A stretch of 64,000 nt of DNA, taken from Chamaelirium japonicum (Eukaryota > Streptophyta > Magnoliopsida > Liliales > Melanthiaceae). Shown piece by piece: positions 1 through 11,658 of the stretch (position 1 is the first letter of the stretch; each line of letters opens with the position of its first letter). The translations under genes were made by a program, and so were the position numbers. The stretch covers positions 98,266,424 through 98,330,423 of the forward strand of contig OX393550.1 of assembly GCA_947650365.1 (NCBI GenBank), read 5' to 3'. The notes beneath the pieces are model-generated. The model had not been told where the DNA came from. It worked only from the letters and a program-made list of their open reading frames with translations, and made no database searches.

Positions 1-186
1 ATTGCACAGTGGGTTCTCTTGATTTTCTTTCCGCACTAATTTTTCCATCTGTCGAATGAAATTTATGGATTTTGAGCTGATTTAGTATGGGGATTTAATC
101 AAAATCTGGTTTTTGACCTAATTCTCTGGCTATTTGAAGTTCATCTTGTGGTAATTACCCTTTGATTTTTTTTTTTCCTGTCACAG

Positions 187-3100
187 AAGCTACAGATTTA
201 ATGGGCAAGTTGACCTTGGATGTCACCAAGAAGGTCCATGATTCACCGGAAGTCACCAAGAAGGTAGCCTTTTCATCGAAAGGATTGCATGTATATGTAT
301 CCTCAGTTTGATTCATGGCTTGTGAGCTTACATCCTGTGATTTGATTCAACAGCCGAATGTGATGCAGTATGGGTCTGTGGACGGTAAGGATGCGATGAG
401 CGCTCTGAACCCACCGTACGAGCGGTCTCTGACCCCTCTACTTCAGGAGTATATCGATGCGAACTTGTGCTATTTGCCCAACGGATACCCATCTACACCT
501 TATTACTACGGAGGTATCGAGAGTTCGCTCCTGTGTAGCTACATGTTTCATGTCTTTTTTTCTCTTTGATTTGAATTGGTGAATGATGAAATTCTTGCTG
601 GATTCAGTGTTCTTGATGATATTGTTTCATTTATGAATATATTGGTTTGGTTTAGTCTACTGAAGACTGTCTTTATCTACGTGATAATCAGTCATAAAAT
701 GATTTGAATTTGATTTGATTACTCAGGTTATGAGCTCGAGGATTACCCTAGATATATGAATCCTGATGGAGTTGAGATGCCGCCGCCTGTAAGTTGTGCT
801 ACAGTTTCGTCTAGCATCGATTATAAGCTCGCTGTGACAATCAAATGAAAAATCTCATTGATTTCATATTGAATTACTTTTCCAAGGTTTTAAAGTTGAG
901 ACTTGCCAATTAATGGTTACTGGACTGACCTGCCGCTTTGATATATTTGATTTTTTTTTTTTTTAGTTTTTAGTTGGTTGTTATGTGATCTGCCGCGTTG
1001 ATATATTTGATTTTTTTTTCTTGGTTTTTAGTTGGTTGTTATGTGAATCAATCATATGGGTTGTGACTGTCTAAGGGAGTGTAATTTACCCTTTTTGAAA
1101 TGGAAAAAAAGAAGCCAATGATATGTTATGTGTATGTGTTATTTAATGAGATGGGAGTATTTCCTTGATGTTCTCTTTTTGGTTCTTGGCAGGGGGTTTA
1201 TGGAGATATGTATCACCATGGATATGGATATGCTCCTTATGGTGCATACCCTTCTCCTGCTTCCCCAGTTCCAACCATGGGGCACGATGGTCAGTTGTAT
1301 GGCCCTCAACAGTATCAGACTACGTATTACCAGCCACCAGCGCCCGCAACTGCACCATATACTCCTAGCCAAGCTCCTACTTCTCAAGGGGAAGTCTCCA
1401 CCTCTGTTGCTGCTGACCAGCCTCCAATCTCTGTAGATACAGCTAAAGCGAAATCAAATGGAATTCCGAATGGCAATGCAAATGGGAATGGTGGATCAGC
1501 ACCACTGAAGCAAAGCCAACAAAATTCATCATTGAGCTCAAATGGTTCCTATGGTAGAGCCGCTGTATCTGGTGGTCATCTATCGTCCGGATACCAGGAC
1601 CCAAGATTCGGTTTTAATGGGATTCGATCACCCGTTTCTTGGTATGATGGTCCGGTGTACCCTGATCTACAGCACAGGCAGGCTACCGCTACCACTGTCT
1701 CTTCGACTGGTTCACATATTAGTAACTCGACTTCGTCCAGAAATCAGAATCTCCGTCCGCTGCCTCACTTCATGGTATGGGACATGAGATTTATCATTTG
1801 AGATCACATAACAGTTTACGGAAGTAGTAAATCAGCAAGTGCTGGTTGAACTTTGCCTCACTTGGCCAGTAACTTTCAGTGATATATTGCCATGCTACAA
1901 AGTTTACTTCATGTTGCAATCAAGAATGAAAATTTACTGTGTGTCCCGACTGGTTCGCATATTTATCATTTGAGATCCACCATCTCTTCGACTGGTTCAC
2001 ATATTTATCATTTGAGATCACATAACAGTTTACTGAAGTAGTAAATCGGCAAGTGCTGGTTGAACTTATGCCTCACTTGGCCAGTAACTTTCAGTGATAT
2101 ATTGCCATGCTACAAAATTTACTTCATGTTGCAATCAAGAATGAAAATTTTGTACAGCTGTCCTGAAATTTTGTCAAATTTTGCCGAAATATCTTAGTTT
2201 CAGGATTCCGATATGCATCTGAAAATTCAATTCCTTGGCTGCAATATGATGTCATTTCCATTATTATTGTGCCTATTTTTATTTTGTTATGCTTGCTTGC
2301 AATACTACATGTATTGTTATGTAACTAACTTATCTTATCTCAATTGTTTATATTTTTTGCTTGGACTTTTACTACTACGCTCAACAGATGGTGTCTTCCT
2401 CTGTGATTAGATGTCCGAATGTTTGTTTGTTCAGGGATTGCATACCTCAAGACCGACATCTGGGATGACGCCTGCGGCTCCAGGACTCATGAACAGGATG
2501 TACACAAACAACCGAATGTATAGCCATAGCCAGTGTGGAAGCGCTTTCAGAACTGGTCTGGGGTCTGGATCAACTTTTTATGATTCCAGAGCAAATGGGC
2601 GTTGGGTTATTGCCGAGGATAACAAATACAAGCCTCGAGGCCGAGCCAATGGACTATACGGTTATGGCAATGAGAACTTGGATGGGTTGAGCGAGCTCAA
2701 CAGAGGACCGAGAGCCGGTCGTTTGAGAAACCAAAACCAAAAGGGCTTTGGTTCCACTGTGACCATCGCTGTTAAGGGGCAGAACATTCCCACAGTTGGA
2801 AGACTTGAAGATTCGAGCGTAGTCCCCGACAGGGATCAATTCAATCGAGCAGACTTCCCTGACAAATACTCGGATGCCAAGTTCTTTGTCATCAAATCTT
2901 ACAGCGAGGATGATGTCCACAAGAGCATCAAGTACAGTGTTTGGGCAAGCACCCCCAATGGGAACAAAAAGCTAGATTCCGCTTACCAGGAAGCTCATGA
3001 GAAGACTGGTGGATGTCCAGTATTTCTACTTTTCTCTGTGAGCATAATCTTCGTCTTCTCAGTCCTGTCTTCCTTTTTGTTCTTGCAAGTTAGTTTGATT

Positions 3101-4157
3101 AACACTTTCCTGACCGATCATCAGGTCAACACAAGTGGGCAGTTCGTCGGTGTTGCTGAGATGCTGGGCCCAGTTGATTTCAACAAGACTGTCGAGTACT
3201 GGCAGCAAGACAAGTGGACTGGCTGTTTCCCTGTCAAGTGGCATATTGTGAAGGATGTGCCTAACAACATCCTCAAGCATATCACGTTGGAGAACAATGA
3301 CAACAAGCCAGTAACAAACAGTAGAGACACTCAAGAGGTGAGCGGTCCGTTACGATTTTTTAATTTTTTCACTTTTCATGATCTTGATCACGATTGTCGT
3401 TATTTCTGAATTTTATGATCTTGATTCCGATTGTCATTGTCTTCTGCTTCTGGCCGCTGCAGGTGAAGATCGAGCAAGGTCTTCAAATGCTGAAGCTGTT
3501 TAAAGAGCATGTCAGCAAGACTTCGATTCTCGATGATTTTGGTTTCTACGAAACCCGGCAGAAGGCGATGCAAGAGAGTAGGGGGAAGCTGCAACATATT
3601 CAGAAACAGGCATGATCACATCCGTTCGTCCCTTGTTGTTTCCTGTACATCCGGTGTTTCCATATGCACATGATTCGACATGTCTTTTGTTAGGAATCTA
3701 TACTGAACATGTTATTTAAATTTGAGAATAAGTTACACATCTTTTCATAATGGGGATTGTCATCTCTAGGAGAAACTGAGGTCATTGTCTGTTTACCGAG
3801 AGCTTAGATTAGCGGTGTCATATGATGCATTCCTCCTGATCTAAGTTAGGGTTGCATATTGTTGCTTCAGTTTTTTTTTTTTGATTTACCACCCTTTCCT
3901 CTCTCTTGCAGGTTGTGGATATCAGGCCGATGAATAGTGCTGATGGGAAAGGTAATGATGGAGCAACCGAAAAGCCCAGATTGCAGAAGCCTCTTGACTC
4001 GGTCACGGTTTTGAAGAAGGAAGCTGTTCAGGCTGGGCTCATGGAGCGGAAGCTATACGATGAGAATGGCGTGGTGGCTGGCGGTGATGCCCCGAAGGTC
4101 GCCAAGCCGGTCGCCGAGAACCACTTGGTTGCAAATGGTGTAGCCAATGGCTGTTAG
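187..4157 (+). CDS. ECT2: YTH-domain m6A reader, ECT2-like (5' partial)
   Basis: Cytoplasmic reader that binds N6-methyladenosine in mRNA. Coding exons read: 187-263, 354-513, 727-788, 1193-1774, 2435-3037, 3125-3337, 3463-3609, 3912-4157; all phases join and give about 695 residues, close to the 667 of Arabidopsis ECT2. The start codon exon lies upstream of the window. The first two thirds are a low-complexity Tyr/Pro/Gln/Gly/Asn-rich region, as in plant ECTs. The YTH domain is coded from about 2869 to 3550. The three aromatic-cage tryptophans are at 2942-2944 (in SVWAST), 3200-3202 (EYWQQ) and 3215-3217 (DKWTG). The protein ends VANGC, as I recall for ECT2. The intron after 3609 uses a GC donor; all others are GT-AG. 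ECT3 or ECT4 type is possible but the tail favours ECT2. Confidence 0.93.
931..1046 (+). repeat. 60-bp tandem duplication in ECT2-like intron
   Basis: Units at 931-990 and 991-1046 share the order TGCCG(C)TTTGATATATTTGA, a T-run, TTTTTAGTTGGTTGTTATGTGA. They lie wholly inside the intron between exons 727-788 and 1193-1774. Confidence 0.85.
1791..2150 (+). repeat. Direct duplication (~145 bp units) in ECT2-like intron
   Basis: Units at about 1791-1935 and 2005-2150 are nearly identical, running from TTATCATTTGAGATCACATA to ATCAAGAATGAAAATTT. Between them, at about 1949-2003, are two short pieces resembling coding sequence of the preceding exon at about 1699-1719 (TCTTCGACTGGTTCACAT). Part of the exon end therefore seems to have been copied into the intron. 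Confidence 0.85.
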
Positions 4158-4299
4158 GTTCACCGTTCGCCCCTGCAGCTGTTGATCTTGTTTGGAAGTG
4201 GCGATCGCCGTCAGTTTTGCAGTTCTATATTATATCAGATGCAAAACTCGATCCAGGCTTCCAGGGCTGCGGGATTTGACGAGTACCAACATCAAGGCA

Positions 4300-4305
4300 A
4301 ATAAA
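4300..4305 (+). terminator. Candidate polyadenylation signal of the ECT2-like gene
   Basis: AATAAA 143 bases after the stop codon at 4155-4157. Plant poly(A) signals are loose, so this is only the best-looking candidate. Confidence 0.45.
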
Positions 4306-5402
4306 GGTCTTCCCCGACTATTTTGATTGTGTAAGGCAGTTGCTTTGTTCTGTTGTAGTGCTTCATTATGGACTTCTTTACTTTTCTTTTCTTTCCCCCC
4401 TTTCGGTAGGAACCTTGTGATTTGGGTGGTGATGTTGTCAGTAAGAGTTATTTACCTCTTTTTTTTTAATCAGTTAGTGTGTTCAAATTCCCTCTTTGGA
4501 GTAGTTGGTAGTGTGGACTTTCAGCTCTCTTTCTAAAATGCATCTTCTGTCTATTCTCAAAGCCGCCTTTTCATGTAAACCTCCCTCTACTTTGGAGTCG
4601 AAAGAACCGCTATTGTGATGTGAGCTATCATGTTGGATGTTCGATGGTCGGAGTTCGAACAATTTGGTTGGCTCCTGATATGGGTAGGAGTTATTATGTT
4701 TTTTTGTTCGAATAGTTTGTATCGGTCAATGATGATGATGATAGGAGACTCAGGAATTTGGTTGGCCGCAATCAAATCTCAGGCATAATGCTGCTGATAT
4801 GTTGAGTTTAGTATACTACAGGTAACGCTAACAAGGGTATACGTGCAATTTGCAAATATGTGATGCAAATGAATGAATTTAGAAGGGCTTATATGCAAAA
4901 AAACTTTTACGCAATGCCAAAGCACGACGACCATTAGTGACATTAAGATCAGATGCACAATTTTAGTAGAGATGAGGTACACAATTTTTTTTGCAGTGAT
5001 CGTTCGAAATCTGCCAACTACAAGAGCACAGTTTTTTTCCCTCACCAGAGATCGAGCCTTGTTTTTTTTTTTTTTCCCCATAATCACATTATTTCTACAT
5101 CGCATGGCGTAAGATAAACCCCAAGATTCGATCCTATGACCGCCCAGAAAAAAAGGCCACCCCACCCATATAATCACCCATAGAGGAGATCTTCAAAGAA
5201 TGTCTGATATCTGAAGACATTATTTTGAAAAATATAGAAGCAATATAATTAGCATAAGATATTAATAATTTCGATTCATCAACCACAGCTACTTAATATC
5301 CATTCAGTGTTCACCAAGATCTTCTATACCAAAGCTACACCCCAAAATTTTTTTTTCTGCTGATCCAATAGGGGACTACTACTGCAACAAAGACTATTGG
5401 AA
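4306..5402. other. Intergenic stretch between convergent ECT2-like gene and adenylosuccinate lyase exon
   Basis: T-rich then A-rich sequence, probably downstream UTR and spacer. No coding exon, RNA gene or clear transposon was recognised. Short open frames here show no family features. Confidence 0.5.
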
Positions 5403-5636
5403 TTAGAGGCTCCTGAGCCCACACACCAAATCCACAACATCATCTACATCTTTAGCCAATTCCCCAGCTTCTCCGATATAGGATTGGGGGATCAGATTCA
5501 AGAGATTCGACCTTGCTTCCTCGGGCAAGTCTAGACATTCAATGAACCATCTTATACTCTCCTTGATGTCGACCCTTCCTCTAGTCAGTTCCTTCAGCTT
5601 CTCGTACGGCTCGGGAGCTGCATACCTTCGCATCAC
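5403..5636 (-). pseudogene. Orphan terminal exon of PurB-type adenylosuccinate lyase
   Basis: Adenylosuccinate lyase removes fumarate from SAICAR and adenylosuccinate in purine synthesis. Read on the minus strand from a good acceptor (TTTTCAG before GTG at 5636), the exon gives 77 residues and a TAA stop at 5403-5405. The peptide has the C-terminal marks of the family: VMRRY..PEPYEKLKELTRGR, then KESI..FIE.LDLPEEAR, then a YIGEAGELA segment. No preceding exon was recognised on the minus strand up to 19 kb, where an unrelated plus-strand gene begins. The copy is therefore probably a fragment left by rearrangement. A very distant upstream exon beyond the transposons cannot be excluded. The identity is firmer than the pseudogene call. 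Confidence 0.72.
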
Positions 5637-5822
5637 CTGAAAACAAGAAACCCATGAGCCAAGTTAATAGTGATAATTGGTATGATTTTCCATTAGTCAT
5701 GGTCAATGTTTGATCCAAGTCATCATTTAGACAAGATCCATTCACCTGCAATCCCTGTGATTCTAAATGTGCACTAAGCTAACTTATAGTTGAGTTGTTG
5801 TGCATGTAATGTCTTAACCAAA
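5637..5822. other. Sequence upstream of orphan exon
   Basis: AT-rich, would be intron if the lyase exon were part of a gene. No exon recognised. Confidence 0.4.
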
Positions 5823-6590
5823 TCAGACAATACAATTGTTGGTTATGTGGTGCCTAAGCATGGAGCGAAGCCGGTCAACAACACAAGATTTGTCCGGGCG
5901 AAAATTCTGGCGCCCAGGCGAAAATCCTGTGGGGTGGAGGGAGTTACGGGTGTTCCTGTGAGAACATAACTTGCTCGAGCGAACTTTACAGTCGCCATTT
6001 GTGGAGAGAGGTCGTAGGCAATTTGCCGAACCTCTATAAATTTTGTCTCTCTGTCTGGTGTGTGCTCTTTCTATGTTCCTTGTTTGATTCGTAGTTTGCT
6101 TTCTTGTTTGTGGTGATTTGCGATCTGGGTTGTTTCCATGCTGGTGCCAAAGATCGTTGGCCAACTTCGTTGGGTGATCCTTTGGTTCGGTTCTCGGTGG
6201 TGGCGGTGACGGTGGTTATCGAGGATCAAATCTAATCCTCAGCTTTTATATTCCAATTGTTTCATCGACCACTCACTAACAAGTGGGATCAGAACTTTGG
6301 GTTTTCTTTGCGATTGCAGACGAGGGAAAGCTACAGATTGAGAATATCAACGGCACGATCGAATTTTGATCTTTGAAAGATCAAATAGAGGACTGCCTAT
6401 ATCAAGGACCTCTATCTGTCTCTAGAAGGAAAGGCACTGAAACTGGAGACATCCTATGCAGAATGGCAGATTCTAGATCAAAAGAATGGCTTACTATTTT
6501 TCCATTCCTATTGATCAACCATGTAAAAGGGGAAAGGAGGAAGAAGTAAGGCAGCATTTGGTAGCAGGAAAGTGACGGTCCCTTAAGTGA
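5823..6590 (+). mobile_element. Decayed Ty1/copia leader and gag remnant
   Basis: A primer-binding-like sequence (GTGGGATCAGAACTT, near 6282; compare the copia TGGTATCAGAGC) is followed from about 6310 by broken gag. Translating across frames gives pieces such as IENINGTIEF, EDCLYQ.PLS and AEWQILDQK, resembling the N-terminal gag segment of plant copia elements, with stops and frameshifts. The piece before the binding site may be a decayed LTR or leader. A related fragment lies at 40.6 kb. Confidence 0.6.
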
Positions 6591-6696
6591 TGTTGGGTGT
6601 GTTTGGCAGCCAGAAAAGTGAACAGGAATCTGAATAATTTTATATCTAAATTATTTCTATATTAGTGTAATCAGGGGGAAAGTAAGAGGATTCTTA

Positions 6697-6860
6697 GGCC
6701 TGTCAATTAGTCCCTCCCAGAAGGGAACCCGGCCCGTCAAAGCTTGTTTAAAACCCGGCCGGACCAAAGCCTGACCCGTCTTTTTCCTGTCAACGGGTCA
6801 AGCTCGGGCTTAGTGATTTTCGGCCTGACCCGGCTTGTTTTACTGTATATCATTATAAAA
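6697..6860. mobile_element. hAT-like GC-rich small element remnant
   Basis: Starts TAGGCCTGTCAATTAG and carries repeated CCCGGCCCG / CCTGACCCG words, the layout of plant nonautonomous hAT elements (TAGGGSTGTCAA ends). The opposite end is not found, so boundaries are uncertain. Confidence 0.35.
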
Positions 6861-7112
6861 ACGTCGGTTTTGCCACCATTGTAATTAACACTGAACAAAG
6901 CCTATCCGATTGAATCGCTCCAACGGTTCAGATTTGGAAACGAATAGTAGAGGTATGATAAACACGCATTGAGGCGAGCCGTACAAAATGCAAACGAAAC
7001 CAGAGTTGTGCGTGGTTTACGACTACGATTTCGACGCTCTCTCCCCTTCTCCCCACTCCGTGCGATCGCCTCTCTCTACCTCGCATTTTCAGCGGGATCT
7101 ACATAACCTCCT

Positions 7113-7211
<99 letters not shown>

Positions 7212-7317
7212 ATGGGATTGGCAGGGGGTCTGGTGCGGCTTCGATGTTCAATGGGTTTTTGGGATTGGTGTTATTGCCGGGATTTACCTCCATGCTTATT
7301 GGATTGTTGAGGATCAA
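6861..7317. other. Flank with (CT)n; no gene recognised
   Basis: Holds the (CT)n tract and a short GC-rich piece. The frame at 7215-7317 is hydrophobic but matches no family I recognise. Confidence 0.4.
7121..7208. repeat. (CT)n microsatellite, about 44 units
   Basis: Uninterrupted CT dinucleotides after a C-run. Open frames across it on both strands are Ser-Leu or Arg-Glu repeats with no coding meaning. Confidence 0.95.
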
Positions 7318-7446
7318 TGTATGGGAGGATTACGGCCGTCGTACGGCCCCCCTCCAACAGTCGATAGAAGGGTAGAGCTTCAGGGATGTGGCGCGTTGTA
7401 GAACGCTGAGCTGTCAAGTGCTGAGCTATCACGCTAACACTGTAGA

Positions 7447-7494
<48 letters not shown>

Positions 7495-7975
7495 GGAGGG
7501 GGGAGAGAGAGAGAGAGTTGACATAGGATGTGGTGACGAAATTCGGCCGAAGTCTACGTCTCAATGCGGTAAGATGCAACCTTTGAATCCACTATCTCTG
7601 AAGAAGTCGCTACTCTTACTCTCGACATACCGAGAAGTGCTTACACAGGTGAACAGATGGTGGACGAGTCTGAAAACTAGAAAGCTCAGAGAGCTCTGAA
7701 AAACAGAAAGTGGAAATGTGGTCTGGAATTTCGGATCTGGATTATTTACAGGGTCTGCTACTTATAGAGGTTTGATTTGTGGAGAATATTTCAGGAATAT
7801 TCCCATGTATATCCGGGGTTTTGGTAAATACCTGAAAAACAGAAAGTGGAAATGCGAGTCCCACAGTCGTCTCCGTGGACCCCAGGCAGGGTTGCGGGTT
7901 CCACTGTTGTCTTCATGGGCCCCAGGTAGGGCTGCAGGTCCCACTGTAAGGCATTAACTAGATTTTGTACCCATA
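7318..7975 (-). repeat. 3' LTR of the outer element
   Basis: Pairs with 9719-9822 + 16715-17284. It contains (GA)n and a G-run at about 7450-7520. The adjacent minus-strand GCTGGGAGGGATTAAC could be the polypurine tract. Confidence 0.8.
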
Positions 7976-9718
7976 GTTAATCCCTCCCAGCTAAGCAGGT
8001 GCTAACCCTAGCTGGCTGGGATTCCCTGGTGCAAAACTAGGTTGTCGATGCCGAGGTAGCTTTTGATAAGTGTATGGAAGTAGCATCGGTAGCTACGACG
8101 GCAATGTCTATGGAGGAGCAGGAGGACTACAGTAGTATTCCGGCGAAGGGGCTAGCGAGTCAGGGGTGTAGAGCGACGCTTCAAGGATTCGGTGGCTGGG
8201 CCATTTTAGGGTTGAGTAGAGGTCTAGGTAGAGGGAAAAGGAAGGCAAGCTTCGGTTTGTCTTCAACCACGCCTGTCAACCCCCTGCCAAGGGTTGGCCG
8301 GGCACGTGTCTACCGATCTGCTGTCCAGGCCGATCATCGTCTGTCTACCGACCCGCTGCACTGGGCTGACCGTCGCGCTCGCCGACCCCTTGTCAGAGGC
8401 TAGCCGGGTACGTGTCTGCCGACCCATTGTCCGGGCCAATCGTCGTGCGCATCTGCCGGCCCGTTTGTTCGGGGCCGACTATCGCGCTCGCCAACCCCCT
8501 GTCAGGGGCCAGCCAGGTACACATCTGCTGACTCGTTGTCCAGGGCTGACCACCTTGCTTTTGCCGATCGGGTGTCTGCCGACCGTTGTGCATGTCGACT
8601 CCCTATCAGGGGCCGGCTAGGTGCGCGTCTACCGACTTGTTGTTCGAGGCCGACCACCTTGCACTTGCCGACCCCCTGTCAAGGGCCGACCAGGTGCACA
8701 TCTATCGACCCGTTGTCCGGGGCCGGCTGGGTGCGCGTCTGCCGACCCATCGTCATGGGCCGACCATCGTACACATCTGCCGACCCATTGTCCGGGGCCG
8801 ACCGTCTTGCGCTTGCCAACCCCCTATCAGGGGCTGGCCGCGTGCACGACTGTCGACCCGTTATCCAGGGCTGACCGTCGCACTCGCCGACCCCCTGTCA
8901 TGGGCCGATCGGGAGGTGTGCCCATAGTTACCCCCTTCCAGCTAGCCAGGTGAGATGCGGCCGAGTTCAGGAGCGGTGTCCTCCGTTCCGAACCTCCCTC
9001 CGATTGCAAGGGTTAGGGGATGATTCAGAGCCGCGCGAGGCTCGGGTTGATGAGTCGAGACGCTCCCAGACTGTGTGTCTAGGAGAGAGAAGCAAGGGTC
9101 TCCTTGAAGAGGGTTCGAGGGACCGTAAGGAGGTGTTGATGACGGATCATCTAGAAGGAGTGGGGGATGAGTCAAGCGGCTGGCAGACATCTGCTCCGTC
9201 ATTGATATCAGCGGCTGATCGAGGGAAGTCAACTCCCGCTTCGATGACGATCTATCGGAGGGAGTCCCTCTCAACCATGCATTCTACTTCATGAGAGTGA
9301 GGAGTTGGAAGTCCTCTGTTGTAATCTGATATGTTGCCTGAGGGTCAACGATGGGTGAAACGTATGCTTTCCCCAAACGTTGAGGAATCAGGTCGGTAAG
9401 CTAAGGAGACGGCTGAGGTTGAGCCTGAGCGGCACGATTGACTGATGGGTGACTTCTCGATTCCACAGCGGGTTGCTGATCTTGGTATAGGCTCATTGCG
9501 AATCGATGACTCATTGAGCGAGTCGTTGGATGCAGAGCATTTGGATGCATGTTACTTCCCTTCAGCTGGTTCACGGGTTGTGTCTTCGCCATTATGGTGT
9601 AGCAATGGAGACGGACATATTACTCGGGCAATCGGTAGTTGCTTGCTTGACCGAAGTAGCTGGGAAGCACGAAGGTCGCTAGTTGATAGGGATAGATCCC
9701 ACAGACGGCGCCAAACGA
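7976..9718 (-). other. Internal region of outer element, non-coding, with minisatellite
   Basis: No gag or pol motif on either strand. From about 8290 to 8935 it is a GC-rich tandem array with units of roughly 60 bp built from GCCGACCCCCTGTCAGGGGC and GACCCATTGTCCGGGGCCG blocks; the open frames there are by-products. At about 8922-8955 a second copy of the LTR-edge motif CCCATAGTTA plus CCCTYCCAGCTA recurs, so 7971-8930 is flanked by short direct repeats. Confidence 0.65.
9698..9714 (-). other. Primer-binding site of the outer element
   Basis: On the minus strand this reads TTTGGCGCCGTCTGTGG, the usual sequence after the 5' LTR in many plant Ty3/gypsy-type elements. It fixes the orientation of the outer element. 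Confidence 0.75.
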
Positions 9719-9822
9719 TGGGGGAGGATTACGACCGTCATACGGTCCCCCTCCAACAGTTGATAGAAGGGTAGAGCTTCAGGGATGTGGTGCATTGTAG
9801 AGCTCTGAGTTGTCATGCTAAC
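9719..9822 (-). repeat. 5' LTR of outer element, left part
   Basis: Matches 7322-7440 and stops at GCTAAC, where the inner element begins. The rest of this LTR resumes at 16715. Confidence 0.8.
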
Positions 9823-11194
9823 TGTGTCTACCTTAACAAATAAAGAACGTAAAAAGCACCCAGAGACCTAGCCACGTATCTCGACCCGGTCGTGCGTCTC
9901 GACCTCAACCGTGCATTTCACTCTTGCCAGTCGCATGCTTCGTTTGCCCTGCCCGAGACTGGACCGGCTGCGCACTTCATTACCGGTCAGCCGCACGCTT
10001 CGTCTACCTGAGGCTGGACCGGCCGTGCACTTCGTTACCGGCCGGCCGCGCGCTTCATCTGCCCGAGACAAGACCGGCCACGCACTTCGTTACCGGCCGA
10101 CCGCACGCTTCGTCTGCCCGAGACTGGACCGACCGTGCACTTCGTTACCGCCCAACTGTACGCTTCATCTGCCCGAGACTGGACCGACTGCGCACTTCAT
10201 TACCGGCCGACCGCGCGCTTCGTTTGCCCAAGACTGGACCGACCGCATGCAACCTTGTTGACAGCCGACCGCGTGCCTCATTGACAACCAGCCACACGCA
10301 ACCTCGCTGACTATCGGCCGCACGCAATACTGAGAACCGACCGCGTGCAACCTCACTGAACACCAGCAGCACGCAACCTCGATGACGATCGGCCATGCAC
10401 AACAACGCTGACGACCGATCGCGCGCAACCTCGCTAATGATCGGCCGCACGCAACCTTGCTGACTGCCGACCGCACGGAATGTTGACGACCGTCCATGCG
10501 CAACCTTTTTGACGATCGACTGCGTGCAACAACGCTGACGACCGGCCGTGGGCAACCCCGCTGACGACTGGCTGCGCACTCCGCTCGTAAGCAGTTGCAT
10601 GTCTCGCATGCGACCAGCCAGTCGATCTACAAGACTTGACCGTGCGCTTGGGCCTGGCCGTGACCCGGTCGGCTGCACACTTAGGCCTGACCGCGACCCG
10701 GTTAGCCGCGCATTCTGCGCCGATCGGTCGCATACTTGGTCCGGCTGCACCTCGGACAGCCAAGAGTCTCGATCGGCCGCGCGCCCGGTTGGCCTTGCGT
10801 CTCATCACGGACACACAAGTATTCACGCATAGCTCCGATATTCACGCGACGGGTTGGCCCGACGATCGCTCACCAAGACTATGCAGTAACTACTCCCGAG
10901 AATCTCGGTCGAGTGACAGTTACAGAAGACAACCCACGCCCCGAGATTCCTGGTCGACCAAGTATGGCAAGTAACGCCCCTAGTCACGACTACCGAGCAC
11001 CAGCCAGATGACACGCCACCCCTACGCAGGCAATTGAGTAAGTTACAAGAGCACGTCATCAATGTCGCCCCGCACGGAGCACCCCAACTGTCACCCCGAA
11101 GCACAATAAAAAGGGGACCTACCCCTTCAGAGGGAATGATCCCCCGAATTCTGGAGGAGGTGGTGCTGCCCATTGCATTCCTGAGTTTTTGAAG

Positions 11195-11229
<35 letters not shown>

Positions 11230-11453
11230 ACAGAGGTCGGCATTTTGGGAGGCTGGTCCTCTCTGGGTGTAATCGAGTCCGGGTGAGTGCTTGTAACTTG
11301 TTGTGGCTTACTAGTGCATTCTCGCCCCACCCCATGGTTTTTTTCCTTTGATGTTGCAAAAGGTTTTTTCACGTAAACCTGGTCCACTCGTGTTCTTTGG
11401 ATTGTTAGATTGTGTCTTCCAATCGAACAGCTTCCACCAGAAACTCCCCCATA
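9823..11453 (+). repeat. 5' LTR of inner element
   Basis: 1,631 bp, paired with 14942-16714. The first 900 bases are CG-rich minisatellite; the last 600 are unique and hold (GA)n at 11198-11227. Confidence 0.82.
9930..10560 (+). repeat. GC-rich minisatellites inside the LTR
   Basis: About 9930-10250 repeats a ~60-bp unit containing GACTGGACCG, GCGCACTTCGTTACCGGCC and GCACGCTTCGTCTGCCCGAG. From about 10260 it becomes a shorter unit of roughly 25-27 bp built on CGCGCAACCTCGCTGACGAC. The same two arrays recur in the 3' LTR (about 15050-15290 and 15560-15880). Confidence 0.8.
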
Positions 11454-11456
11454 ATC

Positions 11457-11474
11457 TTGGCATCGTCTGTGGGA
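11457..11474 (+). other. Primer-binding site of inner element
   Basis: TTGGCATCGTCTGTGGGA directly after the 5' LTR, a one-base variant of the TTGGCGCCGTCTGTGGGA sequence found in many gypsy-type plant elements. Confidence 0.7.
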
Positions 11475-11658
11475 TTGTCTTCGAGACTTCCTACTAGAAT
11501 TTTTGATCAGTGAGTTTGTTCAAGCCGATTGGCCAACTCCTTCCACTCCATCCATTCTCGTTTGACCGACCCCTGTCTGTGCCGACTCAGCAGTAGTCGA
11601 CCGACCGTGCAACTCAGCAGCAGTCGACCGACTCTGCGACCTCTTCTAACTACCAAAC

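Noticed and set aside
7215..7317. Hydrophobic peptide (GFLGLVLLPG region) as a gene fragment cut by the outer element
   Set aside because: No family recognised and no continuation on the far side at 17285.
6988..7401. Open frames of 70-137 codons across (CT)n and (GA)n tracts
   Set aside because: Low-complexity Ser-Leu or Arg-Glu repeats produced by microsatellites, open on both strands.
8074..8953. Overlapping open frames of about 110 codons in several frames
   Set aside because: They follow a GC-rich 60-bp tandem array and are open in many frames at once; no domain.
9911..10974. Arg/Ala/Thr-rich open frames up to 201 codons
   Set aside because: By-products of the LTR minisatellite; the frames change along homologous units of the other LTR.
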